This document shows positions 36,241 through 48,666 of a stretch of DNA of 64,000 bases, in pieces (the stretch's first letter is position 1; each line of letters opens with the position of its first letter). The notes beneath the pieces are model-generated. The model made no database searches. It had not been told where the DNA came from and saw only the letters and a list, made by a program, of their open reading frames with translations. A program made the position numbers and the translations under genes. This DNA is from Hypericum androsaemum (taxonomy: Eukaryota > Streptophyta > Magnoliopsida > Malpighiales > Hypericaceae), in the NCBI GenBank assembly GCA_963995505.1, contig OZ023196.1:10537106-10601105 (forward strand), written 5' to 3'.

Positions 36241-37769
36241 AATGTCCCCTATAGTGATTAAAATAGTTTACCAAACTAATTTGGAGAAAACAATTATTTA
36301 TCATTCTCATCTTGCCACATAAGTTTTGGTGAATTTATGATATTCAAAATCGAACATTGTGAAATTTTATTTTGAAAGGTTACTCATTTTTTACATCCAT
36401 AAGAGTTGGACCCAATACTTACTTAGATGTATAAATTTTTTTTTTGCTAATTAAACCAACTCTTGATAATTCTACGGCAAACTTTAGCGGACATAAACAC
36501 ACCCTAATTCTCTCTTCGTCTCCTCCCCCTACCTACTTGCCATTTCTATAAATCTTTTACTAAATTTTTCATCCCAAACAAAAAAAAATATGAATACACA
36601 AACGTGCTTATGCACGAAATCATGGACCAGGGCCCAGGACAGCACATTTCTCGTCTTAAAAGCCGGCAATGATAGACAACGAACGCTGTTTTCTTTCAAA
36701 GTTTGATCCGCAAGTGAGGAACTTTTCCTCGGTACTTATTCTTTTAATTTTAAAAATAAATTCTAATATATATTAAACATAGATCTATGAGAAATTAACC
36801 TTGATCCAAAATTCGAGGTCAAACTACAATCCTTAAATCTTAAAAAACTTATAAAAATCTTACCTAAATAAAGAAAATTTAAAAATATTTCTGAACCCTA
36901 ACAAATAGCTATTACGCATCCCACCTTTTCCCTCGAAACCGTCTTTATCCCACCATTAATAGGTTGTTAAATTCCGTTAACAATTTTTTTAAAAATTGAA
37001 TTTTTAAAAGATTCCATTACTTTGTTAATATAGTAGTTTGATTATCATATTAAATTATCTTATTAATATGGTTCAACTATTCTGTTAGTTTCAACATTGT
37101 GTATATGATGGTTCCATTCCATCAACATAAATGTAAAACTTGAACCGCATATGAGTTTAGAACTATTCCCAATACATAAAGTTGAAATCACATACTCCAC
37201 CAAAAAAAAAATTGAAATCACATAAACTACATTTTATACACTAACATATAGTAGCATTATTAATAAAATTTAACCATTTAGAAAAAAATAGTAAACACAG
37301 ACAATCTGAAATTTCCAAACCTCAGCCGTCTTTCCTAAGTTTGCCGATAGTTCACAAAACTAAAGTCTACTTAATCTCATGTCCAATCCCTGTATGTGCT
37401 TTTAAGGGAAATATCAGTAAATCGTTACCATTCTAGATGTCGTTGTACTTGTGGGAATATGCACATGAGCTGTTGCCAAACGGAGCCTTAGTCTCTCTCC
37501 GACAAAACTGTGGGGCCCTAGAACTAAACTAGCCCACCACTACGAACAAGTACTTCATTACTTTACTAAAAGATAGCATTCCACTGAATCAAATTAAAGA
37601 AAATCAAATCTAACATTCCAAATTTAGTTCCCGTATGTATATCTTTTATGTAGTTCCTACTAAATTCAAAACTGTTTAAACTATGTCTCGATTAGGAATT
37701 GTTAGTAGAATTTTGACTATCTTTTGTAGCTCGAATTTAAATTAGTCGATTTAATTTGATACTGGATAG
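36241..37769. other. non-coding DNA upstream of ABCG
   Basis: No gene is seen. It includes the likely distal promoter of the ABCG gene. 36926-37120 is present here but not in the first copy. Confidence 0.6.
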
Positions 37770-37777
37770 TATAAAAA
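37770..37777 (+). promoter_or_regulatory. probable TATA box of the ABCG gene
   Basis: TATAAAAA lies 342 bases before the start codon, followed about 25-35 bases later by a C/T-rich stretch suitable for transcription initiation. The same region in the upstream duplicate is interrupted by a solo LTR. Assignment is from position and consensus only. Confidence 0.5.
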
Positions 37778-38118
37778 AAATATAGCCCACCACTACCCCA
37801 GCACTCTTCCCTGTCCTTGCCCCTCCGCATCTTCATCAATAAAAGCACACAACTTTTCCATTTTCACATTGGCTCGGAAGACTTTCAGAGTTCAAAATCT
37901 TCACTTGAAACATTGAAGAAGCAAATAGAATTCCCATTTACCAGATCCTTAGCTGAAGTAAAACTAAAACCCATCTTCACTTTCACCTCAAAGTTACCTT
38001 TCCTCTTTAGCTTTTGAACTTTTTAAATGGTCAACCTTGGCTCCCCTACAAAAAAGATTCCACCTTTATAGTGAAATCTTGTACAAGCTCAAGTACCATC
38101 TTTCCCTTTGATCCTAAA

Positions 38119-41100
38119 ATGAGCTTGGAGAAGCTCAAAATCCGGTCTTTATGCTCTATTCTAAGATGGGTCGTTGTGATCTTGAGCTTGCAAAAGCTTG
38201 TTCAGTGCCAGGATGTAGGTGAAGTGGACAATCCTGCAGTTCTTCCATTGGTTACTAGTTTGGTCTACAGCAGCTTGACCAATCTCACTACAGTTATCAG
38301 CAGCGAAATCGGAAACCGGACCAACTTCTGCGTTAAGAACCCGTGAGATTTGGTTTCTGTTCTTGTTTCTAGTGAAACTTGTGAAGCTGACATTGGCTGT
38401 AGTCTCTAATTTTTGTTTGGTATCTAGTTTAAGTATTGCCCTTTTTATGTGTTATGGACCCTGGCCTATTTGAACCTTGGATTGCTTCTTACTTGGATCG
38501 AAACTTCGTTGTTTGTAGGGAAGCTGATTGGGAGCAGGCATTCAATTACTCTTCGAATTTGGATTTCTTGTCGAATTGCATTCTGAAGACCAACGGTATG
38601 GAGTAGTGACCATTGTTAGATTCGATGTTTTGCTTTCCATAAATAGTAGAGCATTGGAGAAATCGAATTACCGCTTGCTGTCTCATGTTCTTCTCGCTTA
38701 TCCTTCTGCTTGAACTTCGAGTCTCGCAGTCGATGAGGTGTTTGGCCTCAGGAATGTGTTTCTAGCAGTTGGTTCCTAGCTTATTCTTCTCTTGTTTGAT
38801 TTGATTTGCAGGTGATATCACAAAGCGCCTATGTACAGCTGCAGAGTTGAAATTCTATTTCAATAGCTTCCTCGAGTCGTCGATGTTTGAAAGCTACTTG
38901 AAGCCTAACAAGAACTGCAATTTGACATCTTGGGTTACTGGTTGTGAGCCAGGGTGGGCATGCAGCATTGGTACCGATCAGACTGTTGATCTCCAAGAGA
39001 CTCGAATCGTTCCTGATCGAACTGACAACTGCCAGTCATGCTGCGAGGGCTTTTTCTGCCCTCATGGAATGACATGCATGATCCGTAAGCATCTGAAGAA
39101 CCCTGCTAGAAACTGCTTGCTAGTACCTTTTCAGAATTATGGCAATTCATTATCAAATGATTCTAATCCCGTGCATTTCTGTTTATTTCCATTTGCGTTC
39201 ACTTCGCAAAGCTTGCCCGTTAGGAGCTTATTGCCCACTTGCAACTCTAAATAAGACAACTGGTGTATGTGAACCGTAAGTCTCAGTCTTCTTCGTCTTT
39301 TGGCATCTTGCTCCACAATTGCATCCTCGACGATTCTTAATCTGCTTTCCACATGTTTGAGCCTGCAGATACCATTATCAGCTACCTGCAGGACAGTCGA
39401 ACCATACCTGTGGAGGAGCAAATATATGGGCCGATTTTGGTGGTAGTAGTGAGATATTCTGCCCAAAAGGATCGTACTGTCCTACAACAGTCGAAAAAGA
39501 AAATTGCAGTAGTGGGTATTACCTTTCCTCTAACTCGGGTCAAGGCATTTCGATATAGGAAACAAAATTGCGTAACGAGTTTCCTTTTCGTGCCTAATTC
39601 GTTCTGATGCCATTGCTTGGCGCTTTTTGCAGACATTATTGTCGGATGGGCTCTACATCCGAGAAACGTAATTTCTCGATTCATCATCTTCTTGAAGTTG
39701 TCAAAAGACGGATCTATTACTTTTCTATAACCATTGCTTTATGTTTCAGAGTGATGGACTCATAATGCTTCTTATCTGATTTATTTTGCATTACCTTGCA
39801 GGCTGTTTTAAGCTGACTTCATGTGACGCTAACTCGTCAAACCAAAATATTCATGCCTATGGAATCATGCTTATAGTAAGTTGTTTATTTTTAATCAATG
39901 AAGATGGTTTAGGTTTCATATCCGGGCCTCTTCGCTTTATCCTATAGGTATTAGTATCTATGCAGGTGCCAAACTATGCAAAAACTTATATCTTGGGTTT
40001 TCGAAACAGTATAATTTTTCTTTTTGTTTCACACAAGTGTAGATGGTGCTTTAGATGATTCTCTTACATGCTTAGAGTAACTGTCTTTTATCTTATTGTG
40101 CAGGCTGCTTTGAGTACTCTGCTGCTCATCATCTATAACTGCTCTGATCAAGTCCTCACAACTCGAGAAAGGAGAATTGCGAAAACCAGGGAGGCAGCAG
40201 CAAGAAGCGCAAGAGAAACAGCAAAAGCACGCCGAAGGTGGAAATCTGCAAAAGAAGCTGCAAAGAAGCATGCCAGTGGTTTGCAAGCTCATTTCTCACG
40301 AACCTTTTCTCGAAAGAAACTAGATACTGCTCGCCCGGAGGAGCTTAAGATTTTGAATCATCCCAGAGGTGGCTTGGATGATGATCTGTATCCAGCTTCT
40401 GATTCAAGTTCTTCATCGACGCCTCTGCCGTTATCTGCTTCCTCGGAAAGAAAGAAAAAAAGTGCTGGTCACATCATGCAGATGATGCATGAGATTGAAG
40501 ATAACCCCGATAGTGAGGCTGCAATTGATGTTGAGGCTGAAGATTCACATATCAAGGGACATGTGCCGAAGGGGAAACAGAAGGATACCGATAGCCAAAT
40601 CTTCCGATACGCATATGGTCAACTCGAAAAGGAGAAAGCAATGCAGCAAGCGAACAAGAATCTTACCTTCTCCGGGGTGATTTCCATGGCTACAAATAAT
40701 GAGGTCAAAAGAAGGCCTTTAATTGAGATTGTATTCAAAGACCTCACCCTTACATTGAAAGCAAAAAACAAGTATCTTCTAAGGTGTGTGACGGGAAAAG
40801 TTAAACCGGGGCGCATTACTTCCGTTATGGGTCCATCAGGCGCCGGGAAGACGACTTTCCTATCAGCTCTTGCTGGAAAAGCGATCGGTTGCAGGATGAC
40901 TGGTTTGATTTTAATCAACGGAAAGAGTGTTTCGGTCCACTCGTATAGGAAAATAATCGGCTTTGTTCCACAAGACGACATTGTGCATGGGAATTTGACG
41001 GTAGAGGAGAACCTTTGGTTCAGCGCTCGTTGCAGACTGGCTGCTGGCTTGCCAAAAGCGGATAAAGTTTTGATTGTCGAAAGAGTGATCGAGTCCTTGG

Positions 41101-42912
41101 GGCTGCAAGCTGTACGGGACTCGCTGGTTGGAACAGTGGAGCAAAGAGGAATCTCCGGAGGCCAGAGAAAACGCGTGAACGTTGGATTGGAAATGGTTAT
41201 GGAACCTTCACTTTTGATCTTGGATGAACCAACTTCTGGCCTTGACAGTGCATCCTCTCAACAACTTCTTAGAGCTCTTCGCCGTGAAGCTCTCGAAGGG
41301 GTTAACATTTGCATGGTTGTTCACCAGCCAAGCTACTCGCTGTTCAAAATGTTCGACGACTTGGTACTATTGGCAAAAGGTGGCCTCATAGTTTATCTAG
41401 GTCCTGTGAAGAAAGTCGAGGAGTACTTCACTGGCCTTGGAATTACCGTCCCGGAGAGAGTGAATCCTCCTGACCACTATATCGACATTTTGGAGGGGAT
41501 TGTGGCACCTAGTGCAAGCTCGGGGATGCACCACAAGGAGCTTCCGATCCGATGGATGCTTCACAATGGGTACCCTATACCACCAGATATGCAACAGTAT
41601 GCTGCTGCACTCGATATGCCTCATTTAGTCGGAAATCCCGCAATCGGGCCACCTCCGTCCGGCTTAGGAATGATGGACCAGTCTTTTGCTGGGGAATTAT
41701 GGCAGGATGTGAGGAGCAATGTCGAAATGCACCGTGATAAGATACGCCTCAACTTTCTGAAGTCGACAGATTTATCGAAGAGGAAACCTCCTGGAGTTCT
41801 TCAGCAGTACAGATACTTCCTCGGCAGGTAATTGCCGAAACATTAAGAATCGGTTAGATACTTCCTCGGCAGATTCTTCACCTTTGTTGCTCATATGTTG
41901 TTCTCCTTGTCCAGGATTGGTAAACAAAGGCTGAGAGAGGCTAAAATAACAGCTATAGATTATCTAATCCTGCTGCTGGCTGGAGCCTGTTTAGGAACTC
42001 TTGCGAAATCGAGTGACCAAACTTTTGGTGCTGCTGGGTATTCGTATACTATTATCGCAGTTTGTAAGTAGTGAATACCAGTCTCTCGTAGTCTAAATTT
42101 ATCCTTTAATGTTATTTCTGCTCCGAGATACCAGCAAATGCTAATTCGTTTCGGTATTTTGCAGCACTTCTTTGCAAAATATCAGCATTGAGATCATTTT
42201 CTCAAGAGAAGTTACAGTACTGGAGGGAGAGTGCATCCGGCATGAGCAGCTTGGCCTACTTCCTTGCGAAAGACACAATCGACCATTTCAATACCGTGAT
42301 CAAGCCCGTGGTCTATCTCTCTATGTTCTATTTCTTGACCAACCCAAGGTCCTCATTTGCAGATAACTACACTGTCTTGCTCTGTCTTGTTTACTGTGTC
42401 ACCGGTATCGCATACGCTCTAGCGATCTTCTTTGAACCCGGGTCAGCCCAGCTGGTGAGCAGTACCTTTCCGCATTAGCACTTATTTGATTGGTATTCGA
42501 AGAATCTGGCACGTTTCTCACAGATAAGGGTTAATTCTGTGCAGTGGTCGGTTCTTATACCGGTTGTTTTGACTCTTATCGCGACAAGGACAGATGATAG
42601 TCAACTTTTGAGGTTCATAGCTAAATTATGCTACCCTAGGTGGGCTTTGGAAGCTTTCGTGGTCGCGAATGCGGAAAGGTATTACAATGATCTTCTGTTG
42701 AAGCAATCACATGATAATTTCTGCAGGAACTAACTGTGGTTTTCTTGTTCACCAGGTATTATGGAGTTTGGTTGATTACTCGATGCGGCTCGCTGCTGAA
42801 AAGTGGATACGATCTTCATCGGTGGGGCCTTTGCTTGTTCATCCTTCTCCTAATTGGTATTCTTACTCGTGCCGTCGCATTTTTCGGCATGCTGATCTTC
42901 CAAAAGAAGTGA
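38119..42912 (+). CDS. ABCG half-transporter, ABCG24/ABCG28 type
   Basis: Twelve exons: 38119-38342, 38519-38595, 38812-39084, 39212-39275, 39369-39515, 39633-39667, 39802-39875, 40104-41827, 41915-42063, 42165-42454, 42545-42678, 42756-42912. They join in phase to 1115 residues, the usual length of this clade. Features in order are a hydrophobic signal-like N-terminus ending near VQCQ, a cysteine-rich extracellular region (exons 3-7), a membrane span near 290-312 and a basic linker. The nucleotide-binding domain has Walker A GPSGAGKT (541-548), signature ISGGQ (648-652) and Walker [13 protein letters not shown] (668-679). The C-terminal membrane domain spans exons 9-12. All ATPase motifs are intact. 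Substrate is not evident; Arabidopsis relatives act in pollen tube tips and lipid export. Confidence 0.94.
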
Positions 42913-43848
42913 TGAACATACTTGGATAACATCCATTCTTCTCCCAAATTACAAGCACATAACTGTTTCTCAACAGACGGGATAGGTCGTCGACGGGAGA
43001 TGTAGCAGCGAGTAGCGTGACAGTAACCGGAGTAGTTAGGCGCATATTCTAACCATCAATCACTTGTGGAGTTTGTACAAGAACATTTCACCCTTGTTTA
43101 AAGTTCCTTGGTTCAAGTACTTAGTTTTTTGGTTCGAAACGGATGAAACTTTTGAAAAGAGTGTTCATGTTTGAAAGGAGTTCATGTACTTCGTTGTATA
43201 TCAGATGAGGTCAATTCATAGATTCATATCATGTGCACTTTGTTGTACACTTCCATAGATTAGCAATTTGTAGCTAACTTGAATAAATGATGGTGGTGAC
43301 TTCTCATATTTGTTTTATTTATACAATTTGTTTGCTAAATGGGATTTGCTTCTTCGTTTGGACATGAAAATATGCACAATGTTAGAAAATATGCAAGGAA
43401 TTGTATTTTTCATGAAATGGGAGTCTGCAACAAGAAGAAAAGTACAGAAAATGCAGAGAAGAACATATCTTGTGGTTAATGTCTGGAATACTTCAGTCTA
43501 TTTTGTACAAGGCAAGGTAATTGGGAACCATTTTCATAGAATAAAAAGGGCATCAGGAGGAAACACTATATGTGGCACTTCGAAACGAAACCATATAAAC
43601 ATGAAATGAACAATTTCAAGTGAAAAAATCTGTATTTCGCTGTCCATAATCATATCTCCAAGTAGTTTGCCAGTCAATTGTCTGGCATTTCTGCTCTGGC
43701 TTCTGATCTTGTCATGATGCTGACCACTCTCTCCATCGGCGACCGTAACAGTATAACCACCTACTTGAAAGCTGCATGCTGATACAGTGATACTTGAGGC
43801 ATTTTGTAGCTGTTTAGGTTCTAAACTGTCAATGTAGGTCTCAGATGT
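42913..43848. other. intergenic DNA between convergent genes
   Basis: The 936 bases between the stop codons of ABCG and GET3B hold both 3' UTRs. AATAAA-like words occur at about 43283 on the plus strand. No other gene is supported. Confidence 0.6.
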
Positions 43849-46800
43849 TCACTTCCAGACAATATCTCCGAGAAACCTGAGAGCCGGAACACCTCTGATC
43901 TCAACGTCAACTAAGGGCGCTTGAATGACTGTCAAGCTGGACAGCTCTGTATCACTTTGTACCATCTCAAGCGCACGCATCTGATCCTGACAGTTGGAGC
44001 AAAGAAACAAGTTTGTTTACTAAGCTCGGTTCTGATTGCATTTGACTAAATTGAAGTTGTGAACTTCCATAAACTAATACCTTTCGTTTCATTGCACAAA
44101 ACTTGCAATCGGAAGCTGATGGAGGAAGAAGTTGATTTACAACAAGCCTCTTAACTGGAACATTCTCCTTCTTCAAGGAGGCAGATAACCGAGAAGACTC
44201 GCTGATTGCCATTACCTAAACCGCAGGACAAGACGACATCAGATTACGGTAAAGCCAAAAACCTTTCGTTTGCTTCGTAGTCCATAGCAAGAAAAGAGTT
44301 GCTTTCAGAAACTTTGCTTGTATTAACACTTTAACTTCTGCTAACACCACAAGTATTTAGCCTAGATACATTTCAAATAGAAACTTACTGTTAAACGACT
44401 CAAATACTTTCCAAAGCTCATTAAGTTAATTAACAGATTCTACAAAATTTCCAAAAGGTTTCAGGCAGCTAATCACCGTGGGGATTGTCACAATGACAAA
44501 CTCAGTAGAGTCTGTGTCACGGAAAAGCTCGCGCACTTTTATCATCCTTTCCCTTAGTTTCTCTAGTTTGTCAGACTGTAAGACGAAGTTGCAGATGGTT
44601 AGATAAACCAGAATGAGAGCATAGAACTGCTAGTTAAGAAAATCCAGGCTTACTGCACTTGGTTGATTTTCCCCTTGCCCGAAAACAGATTTGATGGCTG
44701 AAGTGGCTGAAGATATTTTTTGCTTTAGCTGCAAGTAAGTGAAATACCCATTTAAATGTATAACAGTGAATGAAAATGACAAAAATTAACTCGACATCAG
44801 CTGATAAACCATGACATCAAGCTTTGAATTATGAACAGATATCCAAACTATAATAATGGAGAACTGAAGGACATCAACTTGACCCTATAAACAATAAACT
44901 TCATAAACCACCAGGCTCCATAATCTGGATTCACTACCTTCAATATCTTGCCAATGGACGCGTCTAAGAAGTCTGGCAAGGACAAAAGCCGTAATGTATG
45001 GCCCTGCAACCAAATCACGGATCTTAGAGAATGTATTACAAAACTTGGGGCAATGGAAACTAGGTTTCACTCACTGTAGGTGCAGTATCAAATACTATTC
45101 GAGTGAATGAGCTGTACTCTGGTGATTCTAGAAATTGAATTACCTGCAAGAGGCTGTAACTCAGCAAAAACCAAGAGAGTGAAGTATGCAGAACAACTAT
45201 AAGCTGAATAAAGAACTTGCATACTTTGGAAATCGCTATAGCTTCATCTAGACCAGGAGGTGGAGTGTCCAATAGCTCTCCTAGTTTCAGCTCACCCAAC
45301 TACAAGAGAACGACAACATTGTCAAACAGCATGAAGTCTCATGCATGCAGCAAATCACAAACCACGGAGGAAAGACCTATCAACATTCAACTGCTACTTT
45401 CCAAAGCTAAATGCAAATACAAAACCTAACAAATATACATATTATGAAAATTCATGTTGGATGTAGAGGGAATGCTTTCCCACATTGGGAAGCATAAGCC
45501 AAATGGTCCATCCAATGAGCCAAGGAAAAAAAGTGAGTAGCGAGAATTTTGGGTATCTATCAATTGCTAATGTGTTCCATTTTTCAAGCTGCACTATACT
45601 ATGCGAATAACGTCCACAATAAATGTTTGGCAGGGTTTCAAGACCGAAATAATTGAATTGGAAGACCACACACGAACATCAGAAACAGGAAAAGGTAATA
45701 CCTGTTCAACAAGCATCCCAAGCCCCATTCCTTCCATGAAATCTTTGACCCCAGTTCCACCATCTTTCTGAGTTACAGTTCGGAACTCTTCCCTAGCCTT
45801 TTCAGGGTTTATCTGTTTTAGATCCACGAGTGAGACTCAGACTCAGTCTTCTGGTCCAGGAACAGAATAAGAATAGCACAATCGAACAACTCGCAAACAG
45901 ATGAGCTTAGCAGGATCAACAGTCTAAGGGTAAGGGAACATGGTCAGACTTTCAAAATAAATCAGGTTTTACCTCGAGGGCATACAACGGGTAGTCAAGT
46001 CCTTCAACTGGGACTAGACTTCCTCCAGTCAGATCCTGAAATAGAAACAGTTCAAACAGATAAGTATGGTGAATTCATGATGCAGAGATATCATTTATGT
46101 TCGAGTAAAAACCAAAGGAACCAAAGTAGTACACTTCATTCCTGCACCTGAGCAAACGAATCACTCAAAGAGTGCGCTGGATCAGTAGAAACCACCAAAG
46201 TAGGATGACCATTGTTTGCAAATTTTACGGCTAGCGAAGCAGCACAACTTGTCTTTCCAACTCCTCCTTTCCCGCCAAGCAGGTAATACTTCCTTTGAGT
46301 CCCTTTAATCATATCATCGAACCCAACCACATCTTCTACCGCAGCAGCCACTGCTCTTACTGGAAAATGAGAAAAAAAACTAATTAACAGAGTCAAAGTT
46401 TTCTTTCTATATTACATCATACCAATTATTACAGAAACCGACTACATCCCCAACCCAGGTATTACAGTTCTCCCAATTTTGGGGATGAGAATCACGGTAA
46501 TATTATATTTTTTTGGGTATGAACGAGGGGGGAAAGGGTCCCCTAAGCTTTATTCATCAACGAACGGGTAACACAGAGCGATTACATCTGGGTAGGCTAA
46601 CCCCCATCAGGTCATCCAAGTACACATCCATACAAGACAATAAAGGGTCATCAAACAGAACATAATCATAGGCCACCGTCAATGCGTGCTTCGAGAGAGC
46701 ATCTCCTATTACATCATTCCCAATGCTTGTAGTTCTACTACAGATACAGAAACCCATCAAATCATAATACTCAATTCAATTCCAACAAAGAAAAAACCTT

Positions 46801-47212
46801 TTCCACCATCTTCAGCAATTGCAAGGTTCTTTTTTTCCTCAAATTCACAATACCAACAAGCTAGAACCAACTTTAACAATCCCCTTCCTCCAATCAAAAC
46901 CCCACTCAAGACACTCCTAGCGTCAAAACCCTCATGACCCATAAAGCAAGAGTCTTGAACCTCCACGTGTCAATTCAGAGGAAACTAAAAAGGACCCAGA
47001 AAAGGATAGGGCGTGCAACCACCTTGGAGACAGGTTCGGGGCTTGGTCTGGTTCTTGTTGCTGGTTAGAGAGATTGAGGACGAAGAGAAGAGGGCACGAG
47101 GAAGCGTGTGAGTTGTGGGCCCCAGCGAGTTCCTGACAGGAGGACAGAAGCGGAGTGGAGATGATTTGTAAGGGAAAGGGAGCGTGTAAAGAGCCGTCGT
47201 TGCCGATGCCAT
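43849..47212 (-). CDS. plastid ArsA/GET3-type ATPase (GET3B-like)
   Basis: Eleven exons: 47212-47023, 46359-46148, 46035-45973, 45812-45702, 45299-45225, 45143-45075, 45003-44938, 44728-44654, 44575-44477, 44215-44081, 43986-43849. They join in phase to 410 residues, matching Arabidopsis GET3B (At3g10350). Exon 1 is a serine/threonine-rich transit peptide. The deviant P-loop [10 protein letters not shown] lies at 92-101, switch I STDPAHS at 121-127, switch II FDTAPTGHTLRL across exons 6-7, and a CKFC pair at 357-360. The protein should bind tail-anchored membrane proteins in the chloroplast in an ATP-driven cycle. Intron 1 contains an antisense LINE fragment. Confidence 0.95.
46517..46760 (-). 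mobile_element. LINE 3' fragment in GET3B intron 1
   Basis: The minus strand reads [20 protein letters not shown] and then [19 protein letters not shown]. This is homologous to the RNase H C-terminal tail of the LINE at 30840-31010. It ends in a short T-run on the plus strand (46508-46516). It lies in the same orientation as the host gene, inside its first intron. Confidence 0.7.
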
Positions 47213-47519
47213 GTTCGATTGCTCGCTCGGACCTTGTTCTGCAACCGTAGGGAGGAGGTAACGCCGTGTAGAGAGAGTATTGTCTGTCTGTGCGTCTCCC
47301 TCTCTCTCAGGATTTTGCTATAATATAATATTTATATATTTTCGGCACCGGATTCGGTCCTGGAACCCCGTTTTGACACATTTTTATTTTCTTATTTTAG
47401 CCGAGAAAGTTTTTGGGACTATAACTATTAATACTTCGACGGATCATAACTTTTGATTTGTTTAAAATTTTTGCTATATATTTTTGAAAAGAAAATTTAA
47501 CGATCTATCCTACTATAAT
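47213..47519. other. GET3B promoter and 5' UTR region
   Basis: About 300 bases between the GET3B start codon and the hAT element target duplication at 47512-47519. It contains the TATA candidate at 47329-47338 and a GA-rich leader. If the hAT insertion is younger than the gene, it now sits only about 180 bases upstream of the TATA box. Confidence 0.55.
47329..47338 (-). promoter_or_regulatory. probable TATA box of GET3B-like gene
   Basis: TATATAAATA on the minus strand, 117 bases before the ATG, followed by a GA-rich leader. The position fits a plant core promoter with a 5' UTR of roughly 85 bases. Confidence 0.5.
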
Positions 47520-47789
47520 TAGGGATGTCAATGAGCAGTATCCGGGTAGGATCCATAATACCAAGATCCTTACCCTCTTTTTAAATGGTGGACTTAAATC
47601 ATTATCTTTATCCTCTTTAAAAATAAGGATTCGGGCAGGATCAGGGTACTAAAAAACCGGGCAGGATCAGGGCGACCCGCGGGTCCATATTTTTTTTAAT
47701 ATTTAATTTTTTAAAATTAAATTATTTTTTGATAGTTTTCAAATAACTATTGGACATTTTTATTCATTAAACAAATCAATACAAAGAAA

Positions 47790-48206
47790 CCAACCATGCA
47801 AATCCAAAAAATTTTGAAGTTGGGTAAGTTAAAATTGAGAAATTGGTTCGTGATTTTTGATGCTATTACTTGGGGCATGTGGCTGCTTTATAATGGTATT
47901 ATCTTCAATGAGACGAGGTGTGATAATGAGCTTATCCTGCATTCTGTGCTCTTTCATGCACAAAAGTGAATCTTTTGGACGGATGCCTCGATCATTCACA
48001 ATCAATCGCTGTTCACTTTCTTGATTGCCTACAAGGATTTATAGGTCCCTCTTCTTCATTTCTTGAGGTTGAGAGAATGTTTTGGTCTTGGGTAGGGTTG
48101 TAACTGATGTAAATATCGGACCTCTGTATCTTGTCGTTCTTTTTGCGCTTGCTCTATTTTGAACTTTCGTCTCAATAAAGAATATTTACCTACCAAAAAA
48201 ATTAAG
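47790..48206 (+). mobile_element. LINE ORF2 tail nested in hAT element
   Basis: The plus strand encodes LRNWFVIFDAITWGMWLLYN and then IIFNETRCDNELILHSV, like the end of the zinc-binding reverse-transcriptase domain. It is followed by an AATAAAG signal (about 48175) and a short A-tail near 48197-48203. Confidence 0.6.
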
Positions 48207-48430
48207 AATTTGGTATTATGTCTAATAATTAATATACATATATATTATTTTAATATTAATTAAAATTTTTTGGGTAGGATCAGGGCAGGATCCTATAAAT
48301 CCACATTCATTCCCTTATCCTTTTAAAATATCAGGATCTGGGCAGGATCATGGGCTAGATCTGGTCAAAGTCAACGAGTCTTGGACCCTTCGAGTCTGGA
48401 TCAGGGTAAACCCTCAGAGTAAGAGTCTTG

Positions 48431-48603
48431 GGCCGCTCTCCCCCCTCCCCCGCCCTCCCCCGCTCTCCCCCCTCCCCCGTTCTCCCCTCCCCTCCCGCTC
48501 TCCCCCCTCCCCCCTCCCCAGTTCTCCCCTTCTCCGCTCCCCCTCCCCCGCCCCCCATCCCGCACCCCCCGCCGCCCCCCCCTCCCGCCCCCTCCCCCAA
48601 CCC
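48431..48603. repeat. C-rich polypyrimidine tract
   Basis: About 170 bases of CTCCCCC and CCCCTCCCCCG words with almost no purines. The minus strand has dozens of GGGG/GGGGG runs. It directly precedes the LINE ORF1 and may be its GC-rich 5' leader. Confidence 0.85.
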
Positions 48604-48666
48604 ACGTGGCTGCCAAAGGGGTTGGTCTCTACGACCACCCCTCCGGTTTCGCTATGTCTTAATTAA

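Larger units (their letters stand above)
35544..38085. repeat. tandem duplication, downstream copy joined to ABCG
   Basis: This is the second copy of the unit described at 29970-35543. It runs from the LINE zinc-binding region through non-coding DNA to the ABCG TATA box and 5' UTR, ending 33 bases before the ABCG start codon. It lacks both LTRs. Compared with the first copy it has lost about 460 bp of the LINE RNase H region. Confidence 0.85.

Noticed and set aside
38014..38118. Earlier in-frame start for ABCG at 38014
   Set aside because: That codon is TTG. The first ATG in frame is at 38119 and is followed by a signal-like hydrophobic stretch.
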